Source of the DNA: a virus
IMG/VR virus record: IMGVR_UViG_3300020147_000065
Span: 62,001 to 126,000 of that record
Direction: 5' to 3' (one strand)
DNA length: 64,000 nucleotides
Position 1 is the stretch's first letter; the number at the start of each line of letters is the position of its first letter. Under the pieces are notes generated by a model. It searched no databases. It saw nothing but the letters and a program-made list of their open reading frames with translations, and had not been told where the DNA came from. Positions 39,107 through 49,491 of the stretch are shown here, piece after piece. Made by a program: the position numbers and the translations under genes.

Positions 39107-39970
39107 TTATGTGTCTGGAGTTAGTCCTACGTTGTAATTAAGTCCGTCTACTCTGAACTTTAAAGTTCCACCATCCAAATAAAAGAAGCCTTTTTGATCT
39201 GATGTGCTTACCAGTTCAGGACTGTCTACTTCTGGAATTATCACCGGTAATTCTGAGTAAAGGGCGGCATTTCTATTTCCACCATCATCGTTCCAAAGAC
39301 TCCACTCTTCCGTTTTGTCAATTCTTAATTCGATGTATTTACCCGCAAGAGCATTGTTGAAGGTCAGATACACATTAAAATCGGTAATCGTTGGTTCGCT
39401 GCCCGAAACTGTCACATTACCTGCTCCTATAGCCGGAATAGCCTCAAGTTTTGTTTCTATGGATGCTATACTATCAGATGTAGATAGAGTTACATCACCA
39501 CCTACACCCAGTGTAGTGTCACCTACATGAATGGTTAGAGGACTTGGTGAAGGAATTACATTTTCAATCAAGGCGACATGATTTCTTGCTCTACCGCCAG
39601 TGGGAACTAAAGCATCAGTTAAAGAGCTATTGAATACAACCCATTGATAGTCTCCGTCAGCCTCTCTTAGTATTAAACTAACAAAATCGGATCGTCGCGC
39701 TCTAATAGTTATTGGTTGAGCACTAAATATTGTTCCATTTAAATCTACGTAACCAATACCAGTACCAATTGAGCGACTTTCTACACCTAAGTTACAAGAG
39801 GCATCAAAATATAAATGAACTACACTTCCAGCGTTTCTACCACTTTTAAGTATTTTATTGATAGTGGTAGTCCCCAATATTTTAATAAGTTCTCCATCTT
39901 GAGGTAAGATGAGTGTTGAAGCACTTTGAACAGGGGTGCCTTCTTTTGCGACAGTAAATAAATTAGCCAT
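39107..39970 (-). CDS. Virion-associated beta-rich protein (tail or fibre region)
   Basis: 287 residues, Ser/Thr/Gly-rich beta structure (TLILPQDGELIKILGTTTINK, VGGDVTLSTSDSIASIETKL) with a C-terminus FYLDGGTLKFRVDGLNY of the type seen in phage fibre or decoration proteins. Last gene of the structural operon; no enzymatic motif. Confidence 0.5.
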   Translation of the reverse strand: MANLFTVAKEGTPVQSASTLILPQDGELIKILGTTTINKILKSGRNAGSVVHLYFDASCNLGVESRSIGTGIGYVDLNGTIFSAQPITIRARRSDFVSLILREADGDYQWVVFNSSLTDALVPTGGRARNHVALIENVIPSPSPLTIHVGDTTLGVGGDVTLSTSDSIASIETKLEAIPAIGAGNVTVSGSEPTITDFNVYLTFNNALAGKYIELRIDKTEEWSLWNDDGGNRNAALYSELPVIIPEVDSPELVSTSDQKGFFYLDGGTLKFRVDGLNYNVGLTPDT

Positions 39971-41928
39971 TAAAATTCTCCCGTGGATGGCGTTTCCACA
40001 ACATCATTAACAGCAAATAATGTTTCACCATTCGCAGTTATGACTTCACTCTGAAGATCAACACCAGAAGCATCGTCTTCATTGTCTTGACCTATAATCC
40101 TATCTTCGATACGCAATACTTCAAGAGGAAACGCAGTACTCTTTGACACCTTACTTACCGTTAAGGCTCCGTCTTCTTCGCTAAGAGGTGCTTTCTGGAA
40201 TACCACAAGTAGTGCGTCACCGGTACCGTCGGGTGCATCAGTTAAAATAATTAGGCGACTGTCATAAGTCGCCGGTGTTATTACTTCACCGTTCTCTATT
40301 ACAGCATGAGTCAATTCCTTTTCAAGTTGATACATGAAGGTAGGAGATACGATGTTCCCACTGCTGATTTCAGGTACCTCGATGGGCCGATTATCGTTCC
40401 AGCTAAGGTCCATGTTCATTTCAAGTAGCCCGGTGTCAACACCAACAAATGGCCTTTTCTCTTGCTCTCCAATTCGAGCTAAAGCAAAGGAAACCGGCGA
40501 ATATGTACCCGGCACCGTGGCTTGCAATTCAAATGTATCAGTAGTAGCAGTACGTATGAATATCTCACCACTATCCAGGAGAACCGCATTTTCAGATACG
40601 AATACAATGTCTCCAGGGAAGTTATCCGCTGTTTCGCTGAAAGGAACAACAGTGGGGTAGCTCCATGTGCGCTCTGTGCCCTGAGAAATGTATAATTTAT
40701 TCGCTTTGGTTAGAATGATACTTCCAGGCTCTACGAATATTTTATCCGGCACAAAAGGAATATCCCACAACTTCCTCATATCAAAGGTGGCATACATCGC
40801 AAGAGAGTCTGCTCCCTCGTAGAATACGAGTCCCTGTTCTGCGGATTTTTCAATATGAGTTACATTACGAGACTCACCACGAGGTAGGATAGTTAATGAA
40901 CTATCCCCAAGGGTAGTATCAATGACTACAAGTTGATTATCCTGTGCCAGATAGATTTTATCATCTATGATCGCGGCATCTGTCACTCCGGTAAAACCAA
41001 GAGTTGAAATATCTTTAACCAACGTAATTCCGGTGGCAATAGAATAACGATAAATCTTGAGAGGATTCTTCGTGTATATTGTTAGAATACCATCCTCATG
41101 CTGGCGAACTTTCAAGATTTGATCTGCGGCAAGACGTATTCCAGTAAACATATCCTGTGGTGTAATCAATACACCAAAGAATAATTCCTTCTGTGCTGTC
41201 CCAAGTTCGGCAGTTGCTCCAAATTGGGCGATATTAGCCTCACGGTAATTTTTAGTTGCTACTAATTTACCTGACACGGCTTTCCACATGGGACCTTCTT
41301 CCCAGGGAATTTGTTTAAATTGTTCCCACCATTCAAGAGCTTGTTCATCAGTGAAGCCCTCTGGAAGGGCTTCACCTTCTGTTCTAAATCCAATCTGCAT
41401 CCATTTCTTTCTAAGTGAATTGGTGCTCAAAGAACCAGCCTGAATACCGAACAGAGCTTTAGTAATCTTGTAATTACTTCTGTTGATACTCAAAGGAAAT
41501 TCTTTTGCTTGAATATTATTGTTTAAGTCGTTTTCGATGTTTACATTAACAGCGTCTCTCGCCCACAAGCCATCACTACCGAGTGCGAATGCTTCAATGA
41601 GTGCTGGGCCATTCAGGTGATTTCGAGTGTCCCATTCCATAGAAAAGGTATCTGCGTCAATTACCTCAAGACCATTTCTAACAATCTTTGGTGTTGTTCG
41701 GCAGATTTGATAGGCTGCCTGTTTACTTCCAGCAACCGACCTCCAACGAATGAAATAGGCGAGTGAAGACACCGGAGTAAAGATTTCATATACACCCTCA
41801 CTCGTAGGGCTTTCCTCAACTCCGGTGCCTGACCATGCGGTTAACGGGACTCCATAGTAGTCGTATATTCTATACTCTACGTCCCATAGCCCCGTTATTC
41901 CTAAATTAGCAAATAGTAACTGTTCCAT
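39970..41928 (-). CDS. Large beta-propeller-like virion protein
   Basis: 652 residues. Repeated strand motifs (AAIIDDKIYLAQDNQLVVIDTT and similar, each about 40-50 residues) suggest a propeller in the centre. N-terminal Ig-like module (GLWDVEYRIYDYYGVPL). Start and upstream stop share one base. Probably a tail-fibre or host-binding protein because of position; not recognised. A perfect 10-base inverted repeat lies at 41351-41375. Confidence 0.5.
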   Translation of the reverse strand: MEQLLFANLGITGLWDVEYRIYDYYGVPLTAWSGTGVEESPTSEGVYEIFTPVSSLAYFIRWRSVAGSKQAAYQICRTTPKIVRNGLEVIDADTFSMEWDTRNHLNGPALIEAFALGSDGLWARDAVNVNIENDLNNNIQAKEFPLSINRSNYKITKALFGIQAGSLSTNSLRKKWMQIGFRTEGEALPEGFTDEQALEWWEQFKQIPWEEGPMWKAVSGKLVATKNYREANIAQFGATAELGTAQKELFFGVLITPQDMFTGIRLAADQILKVRQHEDGILTIYTKNPLKIYRYSIATGITLVKDISTLGFTGVTDAAIIDDKIYLAQDNQLVVIDTTLGDSSLTILPRGESRNVTHIEKSAEQGLVFYEGADSLAMYATFDMRKLWDIPFVPDKIFVEPGSIILTKANKLYISQGTERTWSYPTVVPFSETADNFPGDIVFVSENAVLLDSGEIFIRTATTDTFELQATVPGTYSPVSFALARIGEQEKRPFVGVDTGLLEMNMDLSWNDNRPIEVPEISSGNIVSPTFMYQLEKELTHAVIENGEVITPATYDSRLIILTDAPDGTGDALLVVFQKAPLSEEDGALTVSKVSKSTAFPLEVLRIEDRIIGQDNEDDASGVDLQSEVITANGETLFAVNDVVETPSTGEF

Positions 41929-44900
41929 TAGTCCACTCTGCTTCCTACCGGAAGCCCTCTAACAGAGATTTCCTCATGGGAGTGACCGTCCTCATCGGTC
42001 ACAACCATCGTTATACGACGAATAAAGTACACGTACTCATTTTCGTCAGGGGTTGTTATATTAATGGTAGCCGACTGGGAAATCAAATCTACCTCAAGAA
42101 CTTCACTGTAATCCCCATACTGCTTAACAGTCTCGTCCTCCTCGTTCACTATCAGGTTATAAGCTCTAACCTTGTAAAGGTATTTTCTACCTCGTCCCAA
42201 GAAATCAATATAACTTCCAACGGGAAGGTTTTCTGCTGTTAGAGGGTCTGGTAGTTCCAAAACATCATCTGGTTTATCGGCTGGAGCCAACCATTCATGG
42301 ATTGGGGTAGTGCCATAATCGGGAGTAGATGTCTTTTCTGCTCTCCATAGCTCTACACCATCAATCGGGTGACTACTTGATTCTTTCCAGGGGGCCGACT
42401 GAATGAAGACCTGGTGGTGGCTAAACGAACCAGAAACACCGAATACGTTTGTTATATCTCCAATATGCAACGGTGCATCCTGTTTTAGAGGAGTTAACGC
42501 CGTTTCAGTTAGATTCATAACTTGACCCGCTAAGGGACCAAGTACTTCACCTGAGTTGTTTGAGGCAACCCATCGAAGATCGTATTGATCTCCTGGTGTA
42601 AGATTTTTTAAGTTAATGACAACAACTGTACCGTTAGCCCAAGGTGCAACAGCAGCTTTCATTACCGTTCTACCGCTGTTTGTATAACGGTAAAGAGTAA
42701 GGTCATCACATCTTATTGGATAATTCCAATCAATTACGATGTCCATACGAGAAGCTTCTACGTTATCGTAAATGACTTCTCCGGGTAATCCGGCGGCCAA
42801 CTTTAATGTTGTTGCACTCGATTCAGGGCCTTCTACTTCATCCGTTGTGTTCCAAGAAACTGCACGGAAGAAGTATTCAGTGTCAGGTGTCAATCCTTCA
42901 AGAGTATATTCATCTCCTCCATCGAAGCTTACTTCTCCGCTGGAGTCTTCTATTCTATTCCAGGTGTCTCCATCCAGACTGTATTCAAGATATAGTCCAG
43001 TTGCCCTTGCAGGTAAAGCCGGAAGTATTAGATCAATTGTATAACGACCAATAAGCCCAGCAGTTACCAATCCTGGTACAGCAGGTGCAGCAATGTTTGT
43101 TGTTACAGCTAATGATAATCCTCTTCTTGCTTGAGGAGGATCACTATTTAACCACGCCACTGCCGCGAAGTAATATAAGGTTGATGGTGACAGACCTGTA
43201 ATATTTACAGTTGCTCCACCAGCGTAATCGGTACTATCGGTTTCCGTCCACGGGCCGTTAAAGTGAGGTGCTTTCCAGACACGTAAAGACGAAGCGTTTT
43301 CCGGTAACGCTGGAAGTGTTACCGTTACTGTAGTATCTGTTTTTGATACTAAAATAAGATTACCGGGTTTATCGGGGGATTCGCAGTCTCCTCCACCAGA
43401 ATTACTATCGCTGCTTTCAGAAGATACCAAACTCTGTTCTGATTCAGATGACATTGAATCACTTGAAGAAGAACTGTCTGGTTCGTCACTTGACACAGGA
43501 TTGCTCGATACAGGTTCACTACTTGTATCTGGGTCGCTTGATGCAGGGTCGCTTGATGCAGGGTCGCTTGATGCAGGGTCGCTTTCGAGATTACTACTTG
43601 ATTCCAGCGAGTCCGACGAAACGGACGAGCTGATTAATTCCTCAGAAGAAATACTTGTTTCATCCGAAGAATCAGAATTAGACGATAAAGATGCTCCGTT
43701 TATACGTAGGCATCCTGAGAAGCAAGCTCCTCCTGCAACTCTACCTCTTAGCTCATATATACCATCGGGCGCATCGAAAGGTGTGGTTAATCCCCAACTA
43801 CGAGCAGCGTCATTTAGTATTGTCGCTGTAAATCCATTGTCTTCAACACCAGGCGCTTCTGTCCAGAAATATCCAGAGTCAATGTGTCTGAGTGTCCAAC
43901 CCGTGGCAAGCACACTACCATTAACAGTAGGACATAGACCATCATATAGAGAAAAGTCAATGTAGCTACCGGCCTCTACCTCAGGAGGAGTAGCTTCACA
44001 CGCAATTACTGGTTCTGAGCATGGATTACTTTCTACCACATCGAATGTGGCCATTGCACAACGACCATCAAGAGTTTTTACGTAAACCTTGTAGTCATTG
44101 GCCTCAACCGCAGCAACGGGTACAAACAAACTAATTTGACCACTGCCTTTTATTCCAGCTTTGAATCCCGGAGTACCGTTGACACCTATTCTACCGGCAG
44201 AAACAGTAGCATTAGAACTATCTCTGACCTCCCAGTGGTCGGCAGATAACCATGCGATAGGAGCAGTACTTTCAGGCACCATAGCTCCACCACCAGGATG
44301 TAGGTATCGGTAATTACCACTACTACATTCGGTTACCTCTTCATCTTGTACCTCAATACAGAAAAGATTGGAATGTACTGACTCCTCATCTTCATACAAG
44401 AATCTGAGCTGATAAATTCCAGGATATAATAATCCAGGAGGAAGTTTAGCTGTGTATTCGTAGGTAGATGTAACATCTTTTGTTACATCGAAGTAACTAC
44501 CTAACGCACCTTGTAGAACCAAACCTTGACCATTGTACAAGGCCCAGTTGTTCTCAGTTGGGTATGCTAACCAATCGTCTTCATCGGTTACTGTTGCGGG
44601 TACATAGGGTGAAATAACCTGCTCGGTATCATCGCTGATAACCGTTGTTCCGGCAAAGCTTGGATCATTACCACAGAAAGTGTCCTTAACTTCTGCGAAA
44701 GTGAATGTTGCAGGATCACCAACAACTTCTTCATTGGTGTAACTGTTGTTGGCTCGTAATCTTACTTTATATGTTGCTCCCTGAACCACTTCAATAAATG
44801 GTGGATATAGAGTAACCTCAGATGGTCGAACGGAACCATAGACACCATATGGTGCCCAGGTAACGCCATTATCAGGACTGTATTCTAATGTCTCTAAAGT

Positions 44901-47366
44901 AAGTCCACAAGAACCGATAGCGTTAGCCAACGCAGGTAAAGCTATTGTTACAGCAGTTTCATATGCTTTAACAACCGTAACTGTTCCCGGCTTGATAATC
45001 TCACAATCTGGATCGTCTGTTGATAGACTTCCTTCTGCTACAACATCTAATACGAAACACCCTTCGAGCGTCGTAGTATCCCATTCGCGTGTGAATGTAT
45101 TATAGTTGTGTCTAACCAGAGCCAATACTTCATATTCAGCTCCATCAACTCCGTTTGTGGAGTCTTGGGCACTTATGAGTAATTGACCACCAAGAGATGA
45201 AACAGACCATCCGTTATTGACGGTGTTGCTTGCAATAACGGTGTCTAAGGCTTTCCTACGAATTATCCACTGGTCTACCCACTGGATTTCCTGTAATAGA
45301 GGATAAGCATCAACAGCATGATGACCGTTTGTTGTAATAGTCTGACAGACAGAAGTTGAAGTTAGATCACTAAACTGTTCCGAACTTAATACTTCTGTTA
45401 CGGTTGTAAAACAATTACTTCCGCCCGGACACCAACGCCAAGGTTGTTCCTTATCTTTTAACTGCCAATCAATTGTGTAATTGTGGCCCGGTGTAAGTCC
45501 TTTACCTACGCCTACATTAATTACGTAACCTACTCCAGCAGACCAGTAACTACCCACAACATTCCAATCATTTGGATTTGGAACTTCTCCTGGCCAAACC
45601 AAAGAAATTACTTCATTGGTATCCGAATCTCGAACTCTCCAATATGCAATCCTACAATTAACACCAGGAATTGGATTTTGATTGCGTATTTGAAAGAAAT
45701 TAGTATCGGCACTAATGTTTACACAATTTTCATCAGGCCAACTAAAACTATCAACTGGTTCAGATGATTGAACGGGTACCGGACAGTTTGTATCTCTTAT
45801 AGCTACAGCTTCGGCCTCAGTTTCGTAAGGTCCATGTGCAGTCCAATTTTCGATAAAGAAGGGGGTTTCATAATAACCAACGAAACCTCCACCAACATTA
45901 TAATTATCTGAGTCAGGACAGAATGCATACCAACCTATTCCAGGCCATTCTGATGACATGGAAGAGGATGAACCTTGCGGAAGAGCAATACCTTCAGCAA
46001 AGTAGAAAGGATTCACGTCTCCGTTGGAGTTTACACCCGCAATGTAAATATTTAAACCATAAGTTTGTGCTGGCCACTCGGTTAAACCAAAGGTAGCAGG
46101 TGTGATCACCCAATCTTCATCATTAGGTAGGTCTTCAATTGTCTCTGCCCAACTATTATGTGTTCCAGCAATCCAAGCGTAAACTTTAGCTGTATCCCAT
46201 TCTGGAATGTCTTCGTTGCAATATTCAAGTAATGGGGTTATTACTACTTGAGTATCACTGGCCTCTTTTACAGAAATTTTTGGTTGATCCGCATAAGACC
46301 ATTTGGTGGTCATGGCGCTTGGAGTCGAGTTATATACTTCCCCACCACAATCAACCTTAGAGAGGATACGAAACTGATATTCAGTATTTGGGCAGATAAG
46401 ATCGGGTCCAATTCTTACCGCAAAAGATGGTCCATATGTACCACTACCCGTAACACTCTGTGCCGTTATCCAGTCGGTATCTCCAACCTTTCTGAATTGG
46501 AAATCATAGATGTCTGCATTGAATTCTGTATCTACAGGGAAGAATACATCAAAACCAATGTAACCATCTGGCTCTTGATACACTTGCTGATAACCGCGCG
46601 ATTGCCACACGATTGGGGCATCCATTGCAGCAGGAACAGGACAAGTTAAAGTAATACTGTCGTAGCACCCACGAGCGGTTGTTACTGTGGCAACTCGTTC
46701 TGATTCAGTGAAATTATCACCCTGAAATGTTACGAATTCCTCTCTGTTACCAGAACCAGAAGTTGTGTGAGTGTTTTCTGTGGTAGAACCATAATCATAT
46801 AGTAATTCTCCAGCATTAGATGAATATCTAACAGGATAATAAACAATATACTCAACAACTCTTGGTGAACCACTTGTATCAAAGACATCTGCCAGAGTCA
46901 TACGAAGAGGTTGATCCCAGGGAATCCAACCTTCACTAATATGCTCATTAAAGGAAACATCTACCCACTTAGCTCTGATTCTGCAATTGTAGCCACCTTC
47001 AACCCAGTTTGGTACTATGACTGTATCTACACCACTATCTCGAGGTAAATCAACGTCTACCCAGTCATTACCTTCTTCAAGAATTGTAGGGCCATACGCT
47101 AAACCACTTGTAATATACGAATAAGTACCACTATCAACTTCAACATCGCTTTCGTCATAAGCGGTCCAGTTAACTTCATATTCACTGTCTGGTGTTAAAC
47201 CTTGTAGTGAGCGAAAGTGTGATAATAATACACCAGTGAAGCTACCCACGGGAGTAGGATTGCCGACGGGGTTAACCGTGAAATCATAATGATGAACGGA
47301 AACATCAGATTCGCAGCGGAATACTGTAATATGAGATGCGTTGGCTACTACTGAAACATTAATCAT
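41928..47366 (-). CDS. Giant fibronectin-III and Ser-rich virion protein
   Basis: 1812 residues. Several FN3-like modules: an N-terminal one ending LQGLTPDSEYEVNW and two clear ones after the linker with LTPDTEYFFRAVSWN and LSPSTLYYFAAVAW. The middle has Cys-containing repeats (each with CP or WCP patterns). A Ser/Asp/Pro/Glu linker at about residues 1245-1330 is partly made of SSDPA repeats. No signal peptide or enzymatic motif. Likely a tail-fibre or surface adhesin. Confidence 0.6.
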   Translation of the reverse strand: MINVSVVANASHITVFRCESDVSVHHYDFTVNPVGNPTPVGSFTGVLLSHFRSLQGLTPDSEYEVNWTAYDESDVEVDSGTYSYITSGLAYGPTILEEGNDWVDVDLPRDSGVDTVIVPNWVEGGYNCRIRAKWVDVSFNEHISEGWIPWDQPLRMTLADVFDTSGSPRVVEYIVYYPVRYSSNAGELLYDYGSTTENTHTTSGSGNREEFVTFQGDNFTESERVATVTTARGCYDSITLTCPVPAAMDAPIVWQSRGYQQVYQEPDGYIGFDVFFPVDTEFNADIYDFQFRKVGDTDWITAQSVTGSGTYGPSFAVRIGPDLICPNTEYQFRILSKVDCGGEVYNSTPSAMTTKWSYADQPKISVKEASDTQVVITPLLEYCNEDIPEWDTAKVYAWIAGTHNSWAETIEDLPNDEDWVITPATFGLTEWPAQTYGLNIYIAGVNSNGDVNPFYFAEGIALPQGSSSSMSSEWPGIGWYAFCPDSDNYNVGGGFVGYYETPFFIENWTAHGPYETEAEAVAIRDTNCPVPVQSSEPVDSFSWPDENCVNISADTNFFQIRNQNPIPGVNCRIAYWRVRDSDTNEVISLVWPGEVPNPNDWNVVGSYWSAGVGYVINVGVGKGLTPGHNYTIDWQLKDKEQPWRWCPGGSNCFTTVTEVLSSEQFSDLTSTSVCQTITTNGHHAVDAYPLLQEIQWVDQWIIRRKALDTVIASNTVNNGWSVSSLGGQLLISAQDSTNGVDGAEYEVLALVRHNYNTFTREWDTTTLEGCFVLDVVAEGSLSTDDPDCEIIKPGTVTVVKAYETAVTIALPALANAIGSCGLTLETLEYSPDNGVTWAPYGVYGSVRPSEVTLYPPFIEVVQGATYKVRLRANNSYTNEEVVGDPATFTFAEVKDTFCGNDPSFAGTTVISDDTEQVISPYVPATVTDEDDWLAYPTENNWALYNGQGLVLQGALGSYFDVTKDVTSTYEYTAKLPPGLLYPGIYQLRFLYEDEESVHSNLFCIEVQDEEVTECSSGNYRYLHPGGGAMVPESTAPIAWLSADHWEVRDSSNATVSAGRIGVNGTPGFKAGIKGSGQISLFVPVAAVEANDYKVYVKTLDGRCAMATFDVVESNPCSEPVIACEATPPEVEAGSYIDFSLYDGLCPTVNGSVLATGWTLRHIDSGYFWTEAPGVEDNGFTATILNDAARSWGLTTPFDAPDGIYELRGRVAGGACFSGCLRINGASLSSNSDSSDETSISSEELISSSVSSDSLESSSNLESDPASSDPASSDPASSDPDTSSEPVSSNPVSSDEPDSSSSSDSMSSESEQSLVSSESSDSNSGGGDCESPDKPGNLILVSKTDTTVTVTLPALPENASSLRVWKAPHFNGPWTETDSTDYAGGATVNITGLSPSTLYYFAAVAWLNSDPPQARRGLSLAVTTNIAAPAVPGLVTAGLIGRYTIDLILPALPARATGLYLEYSLDGDTWNRIEDSSGEVSFDGGDEYTLEGLTPDTEYFFRAVSWNTTDEVEGPESSATTLKLAAGLPGEVIYDNVEASRMDIVIDWNYPIRCDDLTLYRYTNSGRTVMKAAVAPWANGTVVVINLKNLTPGDQYDLRWVASNNSGEVLGPLAGQVMNLTETALTPLKQDAPLHIGDITNVFGVSGSFSHHQVFIQSAPWKESSSHPIDGVELWRAEKTSTPDYGTTPIHEWLAPADKPDDVLELPDPLTAENLPVGSYIDFLGRGRKYLYKVRAYNLIVNEEDETVKQYGDYSEVLEVDLISQSATINITTPDENEYVYFIRRITMVVTDEDGHSHEEISVRGLPVGSRVD
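43531..43584. repeat. 15-base tandem repeat in the Ser-rich linker
   Basis: GGGTCGCTTGATGCA three times (43531-43575) plus a partial copy. It encodes the five-residue unit SSDPA on the minus strand; unit length is a multiple of three, so copy changes keep frame. Confidence 0.95.
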
Positions 47367-48314
47367 TTATACTCTCACTGCTCCTGATGGTGTAGTCCAG
47401 TTAGCATCAAAAGGAGATTCACCGTTGTTTAAGACCATTCTATAAGTAATAGTCCAACGACCATCTGGTAGTCTGTATTTTCTGAAAATTTCTATATTCC
47501 CATCTGCATAAGGAGATTGTACAAAAGCAGTAGGCCCATACCAGTATGCACAACTACCATCCTGATATTCCCAACGGAATTCATACCATCTACCATTGGC
47601 AATATAGTGAACAACTTCGGTAGGTGTTCCTTCGATAACTTCAATAATTCTATAGCGATCAAGAATGTAACCCGTTGTGGTTCCAGCACCAACTTCTATA
47701 TCCATTGTGCTTAGTTCAGAGAAGTTAACGAAACCCCAGTTAGCTTGGCTTCCGGTGGCACCGGGAGGGGTGCCACCTGTGGGACCATTAACCCATCTCA
47801 TACCTAATCTTACAGCAGATGCTCCAGTCCCAGCAATAAAATCGGATTGAGGTGCAGCAATGGTAAGGTAGCAGTGTTCGCCACAAGTGTTTACCAAACT
47901 CAGATCAGGCAAACCAGGTGTAGGAGCAACCATACCATCCATCGTCGCAACTTCATCTGGATCGGGGACGTAATCTATATCAGTGACTACTGAACCCTGT
48001 GAACTTTGGTTAGAACTTGAGTCTTCATACCATATACGATATGTTGCGTTTATAACAACGTTTTGAATTGTAAACGATGTCACAGAGCCATTTATGGAAC
48101 CCAAAACCGCAGAGCTTGGTTCGATATTAGAACCACCACACTCTCCCGAAGGACCACCACAGGTACCATCTATGCTATATCGAGGATAAACGGTTTGACC
48201 TGTAGTAGAGGGGTCAGGAGGATAACCAGCACCACCATCATACGCTAAAACGTCGAATGTGATTGTTTTGGAATCATTATGAAAAACTATGTTTGAGGGA
48301 GCTGGGTATGGCAT
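47367..48314 (-). CDS. Virion-associated beta-rich protein
   Basis: 315 residues, Gly/Ser/Thr/Tyr-rich, with Ig-like patterns and Cys pairs (CGGPSGECGG, CGEHCYL). Starts MPYPAPSNIVFHNDSKTITF. Its start is nine bases after the GT gene's end. Position suggests part of the same fibre or adhesin set. Confidence 0.5.
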   Translation of the reverse strand: MPYPAPSNIVFHNDSKTITFDVLAYDGGAGYPPDPSTTGQTVYPRYSIDGTCGGPSGECGGSNIEPSSAVLGSINGSVTSFTIQNVVINATYRIWYEDSSSNQSSQGSVVTDIDYVPDPDEVATMDGMVAPTPGLPDLSLVNTCGEHCYLTIAAPQSDFIAGTGASAVRLGMRWVNGPTGGTPPGATGSQANWGFVNFSELSTMDIEVGAGTTTGYILDRYRIIEVIEGTPTEVVHYIANGRWYEFRWEYQDGSCAYWYGPTAFVQSPYADGNIEIFRKYRLPDGRWTITYRMVLNNGESPFDANWTTPSGAVRV

Positions 48315-48323
48315 TTAATTACC

Positions 48324-48914
48324 TTATCGGGTGTGATGTACTGCGAAAGTGTCCAGATATTCATCTGGATTATAAATCTCTCCAGGAGCACCTTTTATGA
48401 AAGCTGGTTCATGAACTCTAACAATTGTTTTGAGCGGAAGCATATATCTGCTAAACCATGCTGAGCCGGTTTGTGCGTATAATGGTAAATGCTTACAATT
48501 TTCGATATTACCTGCAACATCTTCTACCATTTGCCCCACCGTGGGATGCCCTTGAACGAAACCAAATATAGAATTGGTAAATGGACGAATGGCATCAGGT
48601 TGAATAGAAGCGATGAAACCTTCATACTTCAATAGATATTGAATAGGATGCAGACATTGATAATCCATGTCTGCATAGATTCCACCATACTTGCTTATTA
48701 ACTCAAGACGAAGAACATCCGAACGTATTAAAACGTTCGGATGAGTCTCTATTAATTCTTGATTGACGAAGCTTTCGTTCTTAATGCTATCATTCGTCCA
48801 AAGAATTACTTCTAAGTCAGGATTTATGTCTATCCAAGTCTGCATATAAAAACGCGAGATCATTGGAACTGGTTTATTTCCCAACCAGACGAGGTGTAGT
48901 TTTGGTGTTATCAT
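48324..48914 (-). CDS. GT32-type glycosyltransferase
   Basis: 196 residues. IPKLHLVWLG-like start (ITPKLHLVWLGNKPVP), then SDVLRLELISKYGGIYADMDY containing the DxD nucleotide-sugar motif (ADMD). Same fold class as TcdA/Och1-like enzymes. Paired with a paralogue directly upstream (41-base overlap). Confidence 0.8.
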   Translation of the reverse strand: MITPKLHLVWLGNKPVPMISRFYMQTWIDINPDLEVILWTNDSIKNESFVNQELIETHPNVLIRSDVLRLELISKYGGIYADMDYQCLHPIQYLLKYEGFIASIQPDAIRPFTNSIFGFVQGHPTVGQMVEDVAGNIENCKHLPLYAQTGSAWFSRYMLPLKTIVRVHEPAFIKGAPGEIYNPDEYLDTFAVHHTR

Positions 48915-49491
48915 AAGTTCGGGTGCCCTCGAATTGGTGTACTCCGATGGTATCTTTCGTCACACTACCTTTTCCATCATAGTTCAACGGAATGAAATAC
49001 TTATTAGGTAACTTGATTACATGAGGTTCAATCATATCAAGTAAGTAGAATGAACCAACTGAGTATGTTATGTCTTCGTTTTTTCTTTCCTCATATCTTG
49101 CTGGAAGACCGGCGATAACTTTCGCTAACCACGGGTCTTTAGGTTCTGCGCCCATCTCACAGTTACATGGGTGTTCAGGAGTACGCATTGAGATATGCGG
49201 AGTTTTAGAGCGTATGCTATCAGGGATCGGTTTAACTGGTTCTGTATCCAGATCAATCCAAAGTCCGCCCGTTCTGTAGAGAAGTTCGTACCTTAATATG
49301 TCTGACTTTCCTCTTAGATCGTTTATTTGATCATATAAACGATAATTATTTAGAAAAGGAATTGTCTCATCTACCAAAAGATGGACTTGCCAGGTTGGGT
49401 TTAGTTCCTGCCAACGCTTATGCCATTCTAAAAGATGTTCGGGTATCGGTGATGGACCAATCCATGCTTGATAAATGATTTTAGGTATCAT
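48874..49491 (-). CDS. GT32-type glycosyltransferase, paralogue
   Basis: 205 residues from ATG 49491 (GAGGAG upstream). IPKIIYQAWIGPSPIP, then KSDILRYELLYRTGGLWIDLD with the DxD motif. Same architecture as the neighbour but only moderately similar, so the duplication is not recent. Confidence 0.8.
   Translation of the reverse strand: MIPKIIYQAWIGPSPIPEHLLEWHKRWQELNPTWQVHLLVDETIPFLNNYRLYDQINDLRGKSDILRYELLYRTGGLWIDLDTEPVKPIPDSIRSKTPHISMRTPEHPCNCEMGAEPKDPWLAKVIAGLPARYEERKNEDITYSVGSFYLLDMIEPHVIKLPNKYFIPLNYDGKGSVTKDTIGVHQFEGTRTYDNTKTTPRLVGK

Noticed and set aside
43501-43965. Plus-strand ORF with repeated LDAGS units
   Set aside because: It is the opposite strand of the SSDPA tandem repeat in the giant FN3 protein; no ribosome site.
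46248-46649. Plus-strand ORF of 133 residues
   Set aside because: Antisense of the giant FN3-type protein, no supporting signal.
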